Shown: piece by piece, positions 37,761 through 46,514 of the stretch
Layout: the number at the start of each line of letters is the position of its first letter
Numbering within the stretch: the first letter of the stretch is position 1
NCBI RefSeq assembly: GCF_013377785.1
Contig: NZ_JABXWT010000011.1
Location: forward strand, 62,001-126,000
Direction of reading: 5' to 3'
Length of the DNA: 64,000 bases
Origin: Ruegeria haliotis
GTDB lineage: Bacteria > Pseudomonadota > Alphaproteobacteria > Rhodobacterales > Rhodobacteraceae
The notes under the pieces: generated by a model
What the model was told of the DNA's origin: nothing
Databases searched by the model: none
What the model saw: only the letters and a program-made list of their open reading frames with translations
Translations under genes and position numbers: made by a program

Positions 37761-38287
37761 AACCCGTCCTCCCGTCTGAGGGCACCTTCCGAGATGATCT
37801 TCTCTACCAATGGCAAGGCTGAGAGAACTTCCTCGGACACGTCGTCTTGATCCTCGGAGCTTCCTTCCCAAGCCGCATCGATGGCCCCCCCCACCACAAT
37901 ACGACCAACCATCGCTGTCATCTCATGCGGCAGGCAATAGTAATCATACACCCCAGGAACGGTTAGCGTGACTTCGAAATACTCGTCAGGAAGCAGAAAG
38001 TCGCTGTCCCAAGGTTCGGCTGCCGCGGGAATACGCCGTTTACGATCATAGATATCCGGGTGATAGGCGGTCGCCGTATGGCTGTTGCCGGGATCGCGAT
38101 TGGTGAAACGAATGGTTGTGCCGGGAGCAACAAAAAGACCGAAGGGATCATACCAAACACGTTCTCCACGGGCACTGCCACGCATTTCAACTTCAGCAAC
38201 CGTTTGAGCGATCGGGCGTCGTGAATCCGCGAGGGAGGCCATCACGCCACCCCCGAGCCATATGACATTGCGACGCGTCCAGATCAT
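37757..38287 (-). CDS. Exported cupredoxin-domain (blue copper) protein
   Basis: A 176-residue protein with a twin-arginine-like or Sec N-terminus (TRRNVIWLGGGVMA). A plastocyanin/pseudoazurin fold follows, with all type-1 copper ligands visible: His70 (GNSHT), Cys118, His121 and Met126 (YYCLPHEMTAM). The last 45 residues form an acidic, probably flexible tail. It is presumably a periplasmic electron carrier or copper sensor. It overlaps both neighbours (ATGA with the secreted protein, GTGA with the sigma factor), so the three are made together. Confidence 0.88.
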   Translation of the reverse strand: MIWTRRNVIWLGGGVMASLADSRRPIAQTVAEVEMRGSARGERVWYDPFGLFVAPGTTIRFTNRDPGNSHTATAYHPDIYDRKRRIPAAAEPWDSDFLLPDEYFEVTLTVPGVYDYYCLPHEMTAMVGRIVVGGAIDAAWEGSSEDQDDVSEEVLSALPLVEKIISEGALRREDGL

Positions 38288-38703
38288 TCGGCGAGCCGCT
38301 CCTTTGCGCCTTCATCGTGAAACAGCACGACATGTGCGTGCGGTTTTTCTACGCCTGGGTGACCTGCATTGTAGTAGATATCGGTGGAACTGACAGAGTG
38401 CGATCCGATGCCGAGGCTGTCAAAGGATACACCGTTCTGCAGATCTTCAAGCGGTGTCATGTACACACTCGCTGATAGCTGACCGTCGCGGTCATAAGCC
38501 AGAAATGGGCCGGCAGGTAGTGTGGCCGGGTCTACGAAGAGTGTACCGAGGCCCGGAATGAACTCGGGCAAAGGCAATACATCGCTCACTTTCACATAGG
38601 GATCGCCTGCAGGCGCCTTCATGAGTGCCTTCTCATCATGAGCATTGGCGATTGTTGTAGCAGCGACGAAAAACCCCGCACCAAATATGAATTTGCGCAG
38701 CAT
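38284..38703 (-). CDS. Secreted protein of unknown function, His-rich C-terminus
   Basis: A 139-residue protein with a signal peptide ending near ANAHDE. The mature part has no membrane segment. Its end carries AGHPGVEKPHAHVVLFHDE, whose histidines could bind copper. It reminds me of the small TTHB210-like family, which in Thermus is linked to an ECF sigma factor, but I cannot verify that. First gene of the operon with the cupredoxin and sigma factor, which suggests a periplasmic partner of the copper protein. Confidence 0.75.
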   Translation of the reverse strand: MLRKFIFGAGFFVAATTIANAHDEKALMKAPAGDPYVKVSDVLPLPEFIPGLGTLFVDPATLPAGPFLAYDRDGQLSASVYMTPLEDLQNGVSFDSLGIGSHSVSSTDIYYNAGHPGVEKPHAHVVLFHDEGAKERLAE

Positions 38704-38769
38704 GGTTATGTCCTTTTCAAAGGTTACATCCGGTGCGTTTTGATAAGCACCTATTTCTTGGATGCAGAG

Positions 38770-38808
38770 CGGTCCAAAAAGTTCCCGTGTTTCTTGTTTT
38801 TTGGACCG
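38770..38808. promoter_or_regulatory. 11-bp inverted repeat with an ECF-like -35 in its loop
   Basis: CGGTCCAAAAA (38770-38780) is repeated inverted as TTTTTGGACCG (38798-38808). Read toward the operon, the 17-base spacer contains GGAAC at 38785-38781, the classic ECF -35 element, 80 bp before the first gene. The structure suggests autoregulation by the encoded sigma factor together with another factor. The rest of the gap up to 39106 shows no gene. Confidence 0.55.
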
Positions 38809-39106
38809 ATAAGATGTGAAAGCTCAGCCTGAGTGTCGCCAGCGACATTTTTACATGCTGCAGAATGCGCAAAGGCCCGTTTTGAAGAACACTCTGAAGC
38901 GCGCAAAATCAGGAACAGGCACCATGGCCAATAGATGACGGTTGCGGCGTTTGTATCTGTGCTTGTCGTATCGCACCGGGTTGGTTCGAGCGTTGCAACC
39001 GGAGATGCATGCTAGCTTGATAAAATCAATGAGTGCTAAGCTAAATGCGTTAATGGTTGTTGCTATTAAACACCATAAAACGGATTATGCGCTTCATCTC
39101 ACGCCT

Positions 39107-39730
39107 TCAAAAATGATTGGGGAAAAAGCTTTTGGCCGAACGCAACAAAGCTAACATCGCACGATCAGGGTTGAATGTATCAGAATGCAGGTGGAAATCT
39201 GTCCAGAACCCTTCCAGAAGTGCCGTGAATGTCAGGGCCGCGAGGTCGGACTCACCCTCGGGGTAGCCGCCTTCTTTGCTCAATTCGGCGCATAGGGATT
39301 TGAATTTTCGATGAGTCCCCTGATCCCCTTTGTCAATCAAGGCTCGAAAATTGTACGTCTTTGGCACCTCGGCGCGAAATGAAAACCAGATTGCGACGCA
39401 TTGCGGATTCAAAACCGTTTCAGACAAATCGGCCTTGAACATAGCCCTGATCTTGTCGGCCGTACTCAGCTCAGGATGTTCAATCGCAGACTGCCAATTG
39501 CGCAGATAGTCCTGCATCAATTGTTCGGCCACTGCCCACAGCAGGCCTTCCATATTGTCAAAGTACTGATTGACCATTCCACGTGAGAGGCCCGAAATCT
39601 CCTGAATGCGGTCAATGGTCGTGGCCTTGAAACCGTATTTGTGAATCGCTTGTGCCCCTGCATCGAGCAGTTTTTGCCGATTCCGTTGCTTGTTTAAAGC
39701 GCGTGCACTGATTTCTTGCGTGGCTTCCAT
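39107..39730 (-). CDS. TetR-family transcriptional regulator (BetI-like)
   Basis: A 207-residue regulator with the TetR helix-turn-helix at about residues 15-60 (AGAQAIHKYGFKATTIDRIQEISGLSRGMVNQYF) and a BetI-like ligand domain (VWAIWF-type block CVAIWFSFRAE). The ATG at 39730 follows GGAAGAAAG; longer starts exist but lack this. It is divergent from the trimethylamine-dehydrogenase-like gene, whose substrate or product it may sense. Confidence 0.88.
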   Translation of the reverse strand: MEATQEISARALNKQRNRQKLLDAGAQAIHKYGFKATTIDRIQEISGLSRGMVNQYFDNMEGLLWAVAEQLMQDYLRNWQSAIEHPELSTADKIRAMFKADLSETVLNPQCVAIWFSFRAEVPKTYNFRALIDKGDQGTHRKFKSLCAELSKEGGYPEGESDLAALTFTALLEGFWTDFHLHSDTFNPDRAMLALLRSAKSFFPNHF

Positions 39731-39866
39731 GGCGGCTTTCTTCCATCTGACCTTTGGAAAACACCTATACATTAACAGGTTATGGCGTGGTATGTAAAAA
39801 AGTTGAACAAACGTATTTTTTGTGAATATTGTTGCGAAAGTCTTACCCACTCAGACAGGAGGCGTC

Positions 39867-41939
39867 ATGTCGCTCACCGATCCAAGGTATTCCGTACTGT
39901 TTGAACCGGTCAAAATCGGACCTGTGACAGCTCCAAACCGGTTCTATCAGGTGCCTCACTGCAACGGCATGGCGCACGCCCGCCCCAAGTCGCTGGCGGC
40001 AATGCGCGGAGTGAAAGCCGAAGGGGGATGGGGCGTCGTATCCACCGAAGAGGTCGAGATTCACCCAAGCGCCGACCTCAACCCCGTGATCGAGGGGCGA
40101 TTGTGGAGCGACGACGACATTCCCTATCACGCCAAAACGGTTGAGGCGATCCACGAACATGGGTCACTGGCGGCTATTCAGTTGGCCTATAATGGCATGG
40201 CGGCGGCAAACCTGTTCACGCGCATTCCGCCGATGGGTCCGTCCAACATGTCGGTCGTTTGGGATTTCGGCGATCCGGTACAGGCCCGGGCCATGGATAA
40301 GGACGATATCCGTAATCTGCGTCAGTGGTACCGTGATGCGGCACGGCGTGCCCAGATTGCTGGGTATGACATCGTGTATATGTATGCAGGCCACAACATG
40401 GTCACGCCGATGCATTTCCTGTCCCGACGCTACAACGACCGGTCAGACGAATATGGCGGCAGTGTTGAAAATCGCGCGCGTCTGATTGGGGAGCTGCTAG
40501 AAGACATCAAGGAAGAGGTCGGCCAGACTTGCGGCATCGCCTTCCGCTTTGCGGTGGATGAGATGCGCGGCCCTGAGGGCATCACTTGGGAGGAAGAAGG
40601 TCGTGCCGTGGTCGAAATGTACGCTGAACTGCCCGATCTTTGGGACGTGAATGTCGCGGATTGGAGCAACGACAGCCAGACCGCTCGCTTTGCCCCGCAG
40701 GAAGGGTATCAGACCAAATACACCAAAGAGGTCAAGAAACTGACCACCAAACCCGTGGTGGGTGTGGGCCGCTTTACTTCGGCTGATGGCATGGTGAGCC
40801 AGCTGAAAAACGGCTATCTGGATATGATTGGCGCGGCGCGTCCGTCTATTGCCGATCCGTTCCTGCCCAACAAGATCCGTGACAATCGGATTGAGGAAAT
40901 CCGCGAATGCATCGGCTGCAATATCTGCGTGTCCGGTGACAATATGTCGGTGCCGATCCGTTGTACGCAGAACCCCACCATGGGTGAGGAATGGCGGCGT
41001 GGCTGGCATCCTGAGAAAATCGAAAAGGCGGAAAACCCCGACCCTGTTCTGGTCGTGGGCTCCGGCCCGGCGGGGATGGAGGCAGCACTTCAGCTCTCAA
41101 ACCGCGGTCATCCTGTGACCCTCGCCGAGGCCGGCACTGAACTGGGCGGGCGCGTAGCACGCGAAAGCCGTCTGCCGGGATTGGCCAGCTATATCCGGGT
41201 GCGCGATTACCGTGAGCATTACTTGCTAACACGCCCTGATGTGGACATCTATTTTGACAGCAAGCTCAGCGGGGATGACATCCTGGAGTTCGGGTTCGAA
41301 CACGTGATCGTGGCAACCGGATCGAAATGGAAACGCACCGGTCAGGGTCGTGACAACCGCAACGTCATTAAGGGTCTGGACAAAATCAAAGTGGTCACGC
41401 CGGATGACATCATGGATGGGGTCGAGGTTACTGGCCGCGTCGTCGTCTATGATCTGGACTACTACTATATGGCCAGCACATTAGCGGAAAAACTGCGCGC
41501 GGCAGGGCATGAAGTGGCCTATGTCAGCGATGCCAGCACCGCCGCCAGTTGGACGGCGATGACACTGGAACAGGAACGTGTGCAGGCCAGTCTAGTCGAA
41601 AACGGCGTGAGTCTGCATCTGAACAGCGTGATCACTGAGGCCGCCGTCGACGGGGTTGCATTGGAAAATATCTATTCCGAAGAAGAGGAGAAACTCGCTT
41701 GCGATACTTTGCTTCTGGTGACAGAACGCGCGCCGCTGGATGGGATCTACCTCGACCTCAAAGCTCGACCGGACGAGTTGAAGGAGGCAGGGATCAAGAC
41801 GCTGGAGCTGATCGGGGATGCCTATGCCCCCGGCACCATCGCGGCGTCGGTCTATTCCGGGCACAAGGCAGCCCGCCTGTTCCCCAACTGCCAAGATGAC
41901 CCGGATATGTTCAAATGGGAAAGGCCCGCTGTAGTATGA
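39867..41939 (+). CDS. Trimethylamine dehydrogenase-family iron-sulfur flavoprotein (substrate uncertain)
   Basis: A 690-residue protein with the TMADH architecture: an OYE-like FMN barrel (1-340), a 4Fe-4S site (Cys348, Cys351, Cys354, Cys366) and a NAD(P)/ADP-binding C-terminus starting VLVVGSGPAG. Cys32 in FYQVPHC corresponds to the residue that binds FMN covalently in TMADH. The aromatic cage that holds trimethylamine is not kept: the Tyr60 position is an acidic residue (STEEVEI) and the Trp355 region reads SGDNMS. So it probably demethylates or oxidises another amine, such as an N-methyl amino acid or a betaine-derived compound. GGAGG precedes the ATG. Confidence 0.88.
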   Translation: MSLTDPRYSVLFEPVKIGPVTAPNRFYQVPHCNGMAHARPKSLAAMRGVKAEGGWGVVSTEEVEIHPSADLNPVIEGRLWSDDDIPYHAKTVEAIHEHGSLAAIQLAYNGMAAANLFTRIPPMGPSNMSVVWDFGDPVQARAMDKDDIRNLRQWYRDAARRAQIAGYDIVYMYAGHNMVTPMHFLSRRYNDRSDEYGGSVENRARLIGELLEDIKEEVGQTCGIAFRFAVDEMRGPEGITWEEEGRAVVEMYAELPDLWDVNVADWSNDSQTARFAPQEGYQTKYTKEVKKLTTKPVVGVGRFTSADGMVSQLKNGYLDMIGAARPSIADPFLPNKIRDNRIEEIRECIGCNICVSGDNMSVPIRCTQNPTMGEEWRRGWHPEKIEKAENPDPVLVVGSGPAGMEAALQLSNRGHPVTLAEAGTELGGRVARESRLPGLASYIRVRDYREHYLLTRPDVDIYFDSKLSGDDILEFGFEHVIVATGSKWKRTGQGRDNRNVIKGLDKIKVVTPDDIMDGVEVTGRVVVYDLDYYYMASTLAEKLRAAGHEVAYVSDASTAASWTAMTLEQERVQASLVENGVSLHLNSVITEAAVDGVALENIYSEEEEKLACDTLLLVTERAPLDGIYLDLKARPDELKEAGIKTLELIGDAYAPGTIAASVYSGHKAARLFPNCQDDPDMFKWERPAVV

Positions 41940-42834
41940 CGCTTGCCGACTGGGTGGAACAAAACCCGCAGATCGAAAACCTGATCCTGTGCGCGCCCGA
42001 TGTGAATGGCATCATGCGTGGTAAGGCTGTGCCCGCAGCGCAGGCCGTCAAACTGGAAGAAGGCAGCGCGCGCATGGCGCTGTCTACCGCGACGGTCGAT
42101 ATCTGGGACGACGAAATCCCCGATTGCAGCCAGGTACAGGAAACCGGTGATTGCGATGTAGTGATGCGTCCCACCGGGCGACTGCCGATGCCATCGGTTT
42201 TGAACAGCCACAACGCCTTTGTCGCGATGGATTTCTGGATGGAGGATGGCAGCCCCATGCAGACCAGTTGCCGCCACGCTCTGATCGCCCTGCTTGAGCG
42301 TTTCAAGGCCCGTGGCTGGCGCCCGGTTGTTGCCTTGGAGTTTGAATTCTACCTTTATGATGGGCGTGATGGTCGGTTGAGCCATCCTTTGTCGCCCCGG
42401 ACCGGGCAGCAACTAAAGGGTCGCGAGACCGCGCAGGTTAATGACCTTGAACATTTTGCGGATTGGCTGGCGGATATACGAGCCAATTGCACGGCGGCAA
42501 CCACAAGGCCCGCCGGATCGAGCACCGCCTCGCTGGTGCGGACGCCAACCCATATCTGGTGACATTGGCGATTTTAGCAGCGGCGCTGGACGGGATGGAC
42601 CAAAAACTGGAGCCACCATCGCCCGTCAAAGGGTCATGTTACGATCAGGGCTATCCCAATGTAGTGGCCAATCTTCAGGACGCTTTGCGTCTGTTTGAGA
42701 CCAGTGATTGGATCACAACAATCCTGCCGCTACTGTTTCGTGAAGCCTTCATCAACTGCAAACGGCAAGAGCTCAGCGTGTTTCAAAACCAGATAACGGA
42801 TCTGGAAATCGAGACATACAGAGACCGGATCTGA
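41936..42834 (+). pseudogene. Glutamine synthetase-type ligase (PuuA/GlnA-like) with internal deletion
   Basis: The N-terminal ~180 residues are intact (CAPDVNGIMRGKAVPA, beta-grasp domain, then EFEFYLYD at the start of the catalytic domain). After about 42470 the sequence jumps, in another frame, to the family's late motif KARRIEHRLAGADANPYL and runs on to a normal C-terminus at 42834. About 150 residues with most of the ATP and glutamate site are missing and the frames do not match, so no working enzyme can be made. The start overlaps the dehydrogenase stop (ATGA), showing it was once part of that operon, probably a gamma-glutamyl-amine ligase. Confidence 0.85.
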
Positions 42835-42853
42835 ACGGATTCAGAATGCCAAA

Positions 42854-42871
42854 CATTTGCCCGGGCAAATG
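42854..42871. promoter_or_regulatory. Perfect 18-bp palindrome upstream of the cupin-pot operon (candidate LysR or PuuR site)
   Basis: CATTTGCCCGGGCAAATG is fully self-complementary and lies 93 bp before the cupin start. Its core, ATTTGCC-N2-GGCAAAT, recurs at 47482-47497 and in degenerate form at 48424-48442, on both sides of the LysR gene. Confidence 0.65.
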
Positions 42872-42963
42872 AGTCTATTCAGAAACGATGATTTTTATCT
42901 GCCTCAGGTCAGGTACGAAGACAAAGCACCAAAGGAATCTGGTATTCCAAAGAAAGGAACGAA

Positions 42964-43323
42964 ATGTCGAAGCTTCGCAAAATGGATACAAACAGCGAAC
43001 TGACTCCAGTTGAATTCGTTGATCCAGCAACCGTCATCGAAGGTACCGCCATTGAAAAAGGTGTCGGATATATGGGCGACGACGGCGAAGCTCTGACCGT
43101 TGGGATCTGGGAAACCACCGCCTATGCTGAGGTGTTTTCTGGCGAAGGCTACCCGGAAGATGAATACTGTCATGTAGTGGCGGGTACGTTGACGATGACA
43201 GATGACAAAGGGGATGTCGAAACATTTGAAGCCGGCGAAAATTTTGTTGTTCGCAGGGGCTGGTGCGGTGAATTCCGCGTCACCGATGGCTTTAAGAAAA
43301 TCTATGTAATGGCGGCCGCGTAA
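42964..43323 (+). CDS. Cupin-domain protein (EutQ/DUF861-like), first copy
   Basis: A 119-residue single-domain cupin. Strand motifs include YMGDDGEALTVGIWE, GYPEDEYCHVVAGTLTMTD and RRGWCGEFRV. A clear paralogue lies at 48602, with shared blocks YMGDDG, FCQV/YCHV and GWCGEFRV. AAGGAACGAA precedes the ATG. It opens the pot-type transport operon, so it may bind the transported amine or its glutamyl product; its reaction, if any, is unknown. Confidence 0.85.
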   Translation: MSKLRKMDTNSELTPVEFVDPATVIEGTAIEKGVGYMGDDGEALTVGIWETTAYAEVFSGEGYPEDEYCHVVAGTLTMTDDKGDVETFEAGENFVVRRGWCGEFRVTDGFKKIYVMAAA

Positions 43324-43345
43324 AGGCCACTAAGGGAGGAAACAA

Positions 43346-44425
43346 ATGAAAAAACTAATGACAACGGCGGTTCTGGGTGTAGCACTTGCAACGCCTCTGG
43401 CTGCAGAAGAACTGAAAGTGTTCAACTGGGCGGAATATATCGGCCCAGAGACAATCGCAAATTTTGAGGCCGAAACCGGAATTGATGTCACCTATGACAC
43501 GTATGATTCCATCGAAACGCTGGAAACACGCATTCTGGCGGGTGGTTCGGGCTTTGACGTGGTTTTCGCCGCAGGCCCAACAGCACAACGTTTTATCGGT
43601 GCAGGCCTGATCGCGCCGTTGGATAAAGCAGCCCTTGCCAATCACGGCAATCTGAACCCCGCTGTAATTGAACGTATTCAGGGATTCGATCCCGGTGCCG
43701 AGCATTTGGCTCCGTACATGTGGGGCACGATTGGATTAGGCTTTAACCCGGCCAAGGTCGAAGAAGTTCTGCCCGGTGCGGACATGTCTGATCTGGCGAT
43801 GATCTTTGATCCGGCAAATGCTGAAAAGCTGGCACAATGTGGCCTCGCGATGATCGACTCTCCGAACGAAGTTCTGGGCCTGATCCTGAACTATCTGGGT
43901 GAAGATCCGCAAACGGCTGACAAGGCGGTCATGAAAAAGGCCGAGGACGTGTTGACTGCGATCCGGCCCCATATTCGCTATTTCGACAGCATCAAGCCGA
44001 TCGACGATCTGGCAACCGGAGAAACCTGCGTGTCGCTGATTTACAGTGGTGATGCTGGGATTGCCTCTTATGCCGCCAGCGAAGCGGACAACGGTGTCGA
44101 GGTCTTCTACTCGATTCCGAAACAAGGCAGCCTTGTCTGGGTTGATTCAATGATCACCCTGGCAGACGCGGAAAATAAAGACGCCGCCGCCAAGTTCATT
44201 GACTACATGCTGCGCCCGGAGGTTGCAGCGGAAGCAACCAACTTCCTGTACTATGCCAATGCGAATGCAGCCGCGAACGATCTGGTTGATGCCGAGATCA
44301 CAGGAGATCCAAACATCTATCCGACCCCGGAAGTGATGGAGCGCCTTTATCCTGAGGTAGCATTGGGGAACAAGGCACAGCGCCTGCGCACCCGCACCTG
44401 GACCCGGATCAAGACCGGTCAATAA
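43346..44425 (+). CDS. Polyamine-type ABC transporter substrate-binding protein (PotD/PotF-like)
   Basis: A 359-residue periplasmic protein with a signal peptide (cleavage near PLAAEE) and the PotF-type start LKVFNWAEYIGPETIANFE. Further family blocks are FDVVFAAG, IDSPNEVLGLILNYLG and YSGDAG. Aromatic and acidic residues needed to hold a diamine are plausible (Trp in VFNWAEY, Asp in WVDSM), but the exact ligand, such as putrescine, spermidine or another cationic amine, is open. Follows the cupin by 22 bases. Confidence 0.92.
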   Translation: MKKLMTTAVLGVALATPLAAEELKVFNWAEYIGPETIANFEAETGIDVTYDTYDSIETLETRILAGGSGFDVVFAAGPTAQRFIGAGLIAPLDKAALANHGNLNPAVIERIQGFDPGAEHLAPYMWGTIGLGFNPAKVEEVLPGADMSDLAMIFDPANAEKLAQCGLAMIDSPNEVLGLILNYLGEDPQTADKAVMKKAEDVLTAIRPHIRYFDSIKPIDDLATGETCVSLIYSGDAGIASYAASEADNGVEVFYSIPKQGSLVWVDSMITLADAENKDAAAKFIDYMLRPEVAAEATNFLYYANANAAANDLVDAEITGDPNIYPTPEVMERLYPEVALGNKAQRLRTRTWTRIKTGQ

Positions 44426-44439
44426 TCAAAAAAATATAG

Positions 44440-44462
44440 CGGCACGGGAAATCCCCGTGCCG
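44440..44462 (+). terminator. Attenuator-like hairpin between binding-protein and ATPase genes
   Basis: CGGCACGGG pairs with CCCGTGCCG around AAATC, followed by TTTGACT. It lies 15 bases after the binding-protein stop and 23 before the ATPase start, as expected for partial termination or mRNA protection. Confidence 0.65.
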
Positions 44463-44484
44463 TTTGACTATTAGGGAGAATGTG

Positions 44485-45594
44485 ATGACCGTCGGCAATC
44501 AATCCGAATTTATCCGCATTGAAAACATCGTCAAAAAATTCGGTGAGGTTACCGCCGTTAACAATGTGTCGCTCAATATCAGTCAGGGCGAAGTCTTTTG
44601 CCTGCTCGGGGGATCGGGCAGCGGTAAGTCGACCCTGTTGCGCATGCTGGCTGGGTTTGATGATCCGACCGAAGGGCGCGTGATCATTGATGGGGATGAT
44701 ATTTCCGGCAAGCCGCCGGAAAGATTGCCGGTCAACATGATGTTCCAGTCTTATGCCTTGTTCCCGCATATGACAGTTGAAAAGAACATCGGCTATGGCT
44801 TGCGTCGCGATGGCATTTCCAAGGCTGAAACCAAGCAGCGCGTTGATGAGATTATGGAGATGGTCAAACTCTCCCCGTTTGCGACGCGTAAACCAAGCCA
44901 ATTATCCGGCGGTCAAAGACAGCGTGTGGCGCTCGCCCGCTGTATCGTCAAACGCCCCAAGGTTCTGATGCTGGATGAACCGCTGGGCGCATTGGACAAG
45001 AAGCTGCGCGAGGAAACCCAGCAAGAACTGTTGAAAATCCAACGGGATCTGGGCCTGACATTCATCGTCGTGACCCACGACCAGGAAGAAGCCATGACCA
45101 TGGCCGACCGTATCGGCATCATGGATATGGGCCAGATCGTTCAGGTTGGTCCGCCACGTGAGCTGTATGAGAACCCTAACAGCATGTTCATCGCCGATTT
45201 CGTCGGATCTTTGAACAAATTCAAAGGTGTCATCAAAGGCCAAGACGGCGACGATACCATCGTTGGCCTGTCAGAAAACATCACTGTCAAAGTTGATACC
45301 GGATTTGAACATAATGACGGCGACAAGGTTATGCTGACCAATCGCCCTGAGAAGCTTGAGATTTTCTCAGCGGATTCAGCTGAGCAGCCCACCACAAAGA
45401 ACGTGCTGGACGGGACTGTCAAATTCGTCAGCTATATGGGTGAGCAAACCAATTATGCGGTGGAATTAGGCGATGATGTCGTCGTTCGCATTGCTGAACA
45501 AAACCATCACATGTCCACCAAGGCGTCGATTTCGATGGGTGATAAGGTGAAAGTTGCCTGGCCCGCACGCTCCACTCATCTGTTTTCGGCTTAA
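44485..45594 (+). CDS. Polyamine-type ABC transporter ATP-binding protein (PotA/PotG-like)
   Basis: A 369-residue ATPase: Walker A GGSGSGKST near residue 50, Q-loop MMFQSYALFPHM, signature QLSGGQRQRVALARC, Walker B LMLDEPLGALD, H-loop VVTHDQEEA. A C-terminal TOBE domain runs from about residue 280. I chose the ATG at 44485, preceded by GGGAG, over one seven codons earlier. Confidence 0.94.
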   Translation: MTVGNQSEFIRIENIVKKFGEVTAVNNVSLNISQGEVFCLLGGSGSGKSTLLRMLAGFDDPTEGRVIIDGDDISGKPPERLPVNMMFQSYALFPHMTVEKNIGYGLRRDGISKAETKQRVDEIMEMVKLSPFATRKPSQLSGGQRQRVALARCIVKRPKVLMLDEPLGALDKKLREETQQELLKIQRDLGLTFIVVTHDQEEAMTMADRIGIMDMGQIVQVGPPRELYENPNSMFIADFVGSLNKFKGVIKGQDGDDTIVGLSENITVKVDTGFEHNDGDKVMLTNRPEKLEIFSADSAEQPTTKNVLDGTVKFVSYMGEQTNYAVELGDDVVVRIAEQNHHMSTKASISMGDKVKVAWPARSTHLFSA

Positions 45595-45605
45595 GGGGGC
45601 GCGTC

Positions 45606-46511
45606 ATGTCAGCTGTGTTGCACCAGATTCAGGGCAGGATGGGCAAACTCTTTGTCCTGCTGCCCCCGTATCTTTGGATGATCCTGTTCTTCTTGCTACC
45701 CTTTGGCTTTGTGCTGAAGATCAGCTTCTCCGAAGCCATTATCGCCAGCCCACCGTTTGCCCCACTGTTCGAATTTGACCCGGACGAAGGCATTCTGAAC
45801 GGCATCTTCAGGATCTTTAATTATCAGTACATTTTTGAAGATAGCCTGTATCTGAACGCATATCTCGGCTCGGCCAAAATTGCGACTGTGTCGACGATCA
45901 TCTGTCTTATCATCGGCTATCCCTTTGCCTTGGCAATTGCGCGGTCACCCAAATCCAAGCAGGGTTTTTTGCTCATGGCCCTGATGCTGCCATTCTGGAC
46001 CAGCCTTTTGATCCGCGTATACGCCTGGATCGGAATCCTGCGTCAGGACGGGGTGCTCAACAACATCCTGCTTTGGGTGGGGGTCATTGATGAGCCGCTG
46101 ATCCTGTTGCAGACAACCTTTGCTACCTATGTCGGTGTGGTTTACGCCTATCTGCCATTCATGGTGCTGCCGCTTTACGCAACGCTGGAAAAACAGGACC
46201 TGACTCTACTCGAAGCTTCGCGCGATCTGGGCGCCTCCCCGATCCGCAGCTTCTTTGATATCACTTTGCCATTGTCCATTCCCGGCGTCATCTCTGGCTG
46301 TATGCTGGTGTTCATTCCGGTCATCGGTGAATTTGTGATCCCAACCCTGCTCAGCGGTGAAAGCACCCTGATGATTGGCCGGGTTCTGTGGACCGAATTC
46401 TTCAACAACCGCGACTGGCCGGTGGCAAGTGCGGTGGCGATCATCATGCTGCTGGTGCTGATCATTCCGATCATCATCTTCCAGAACCAACAAGCCAAGC
46501 AGGAGGGATAA
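45606..46511 (+). CDS. Polyamine-type ABC transporter permease (PotB/PotH-like)
   Basis: A 301-residue permease with six membrane segments. The first is preceded by LFVLLPPYLWMILFFLLPF, a PotB/PotH hallmark, and the coupling loop reads LLEASRDLGASPIRSFFDITLP. GGGGGCGCGTC precedes the ATG 11 bases after the ATPase gene. Confidence 0.94.
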   Translation: MSAVLHQIQGRMGKLFVLLPPYLWMILFFLLPFGFVLKISFSEAIIASPPFAPLFEFDPDEGILNGIFRIFNYQYIFEDSLYLNAYLGSAKIATVSTIICLIIGYPFALAIARSPKSKQGFLLMALMLPFWTSLLIRVYAWIGILRQDGVLNNILLWVGVIDEPLILLQTTFATYVGVVYAYLPFMVLPLYATLEKQDLTLLEASRDLGASPIRSFFDITLPLSIPGVISGCMLVFIPVIGEFVIPTLLSGESTLMIGRVLWTEFFNNRDWPVASAVAIIMLLVLIIPIIIFQNQQAKQEG

Positions 46512-46514
46512 GCC

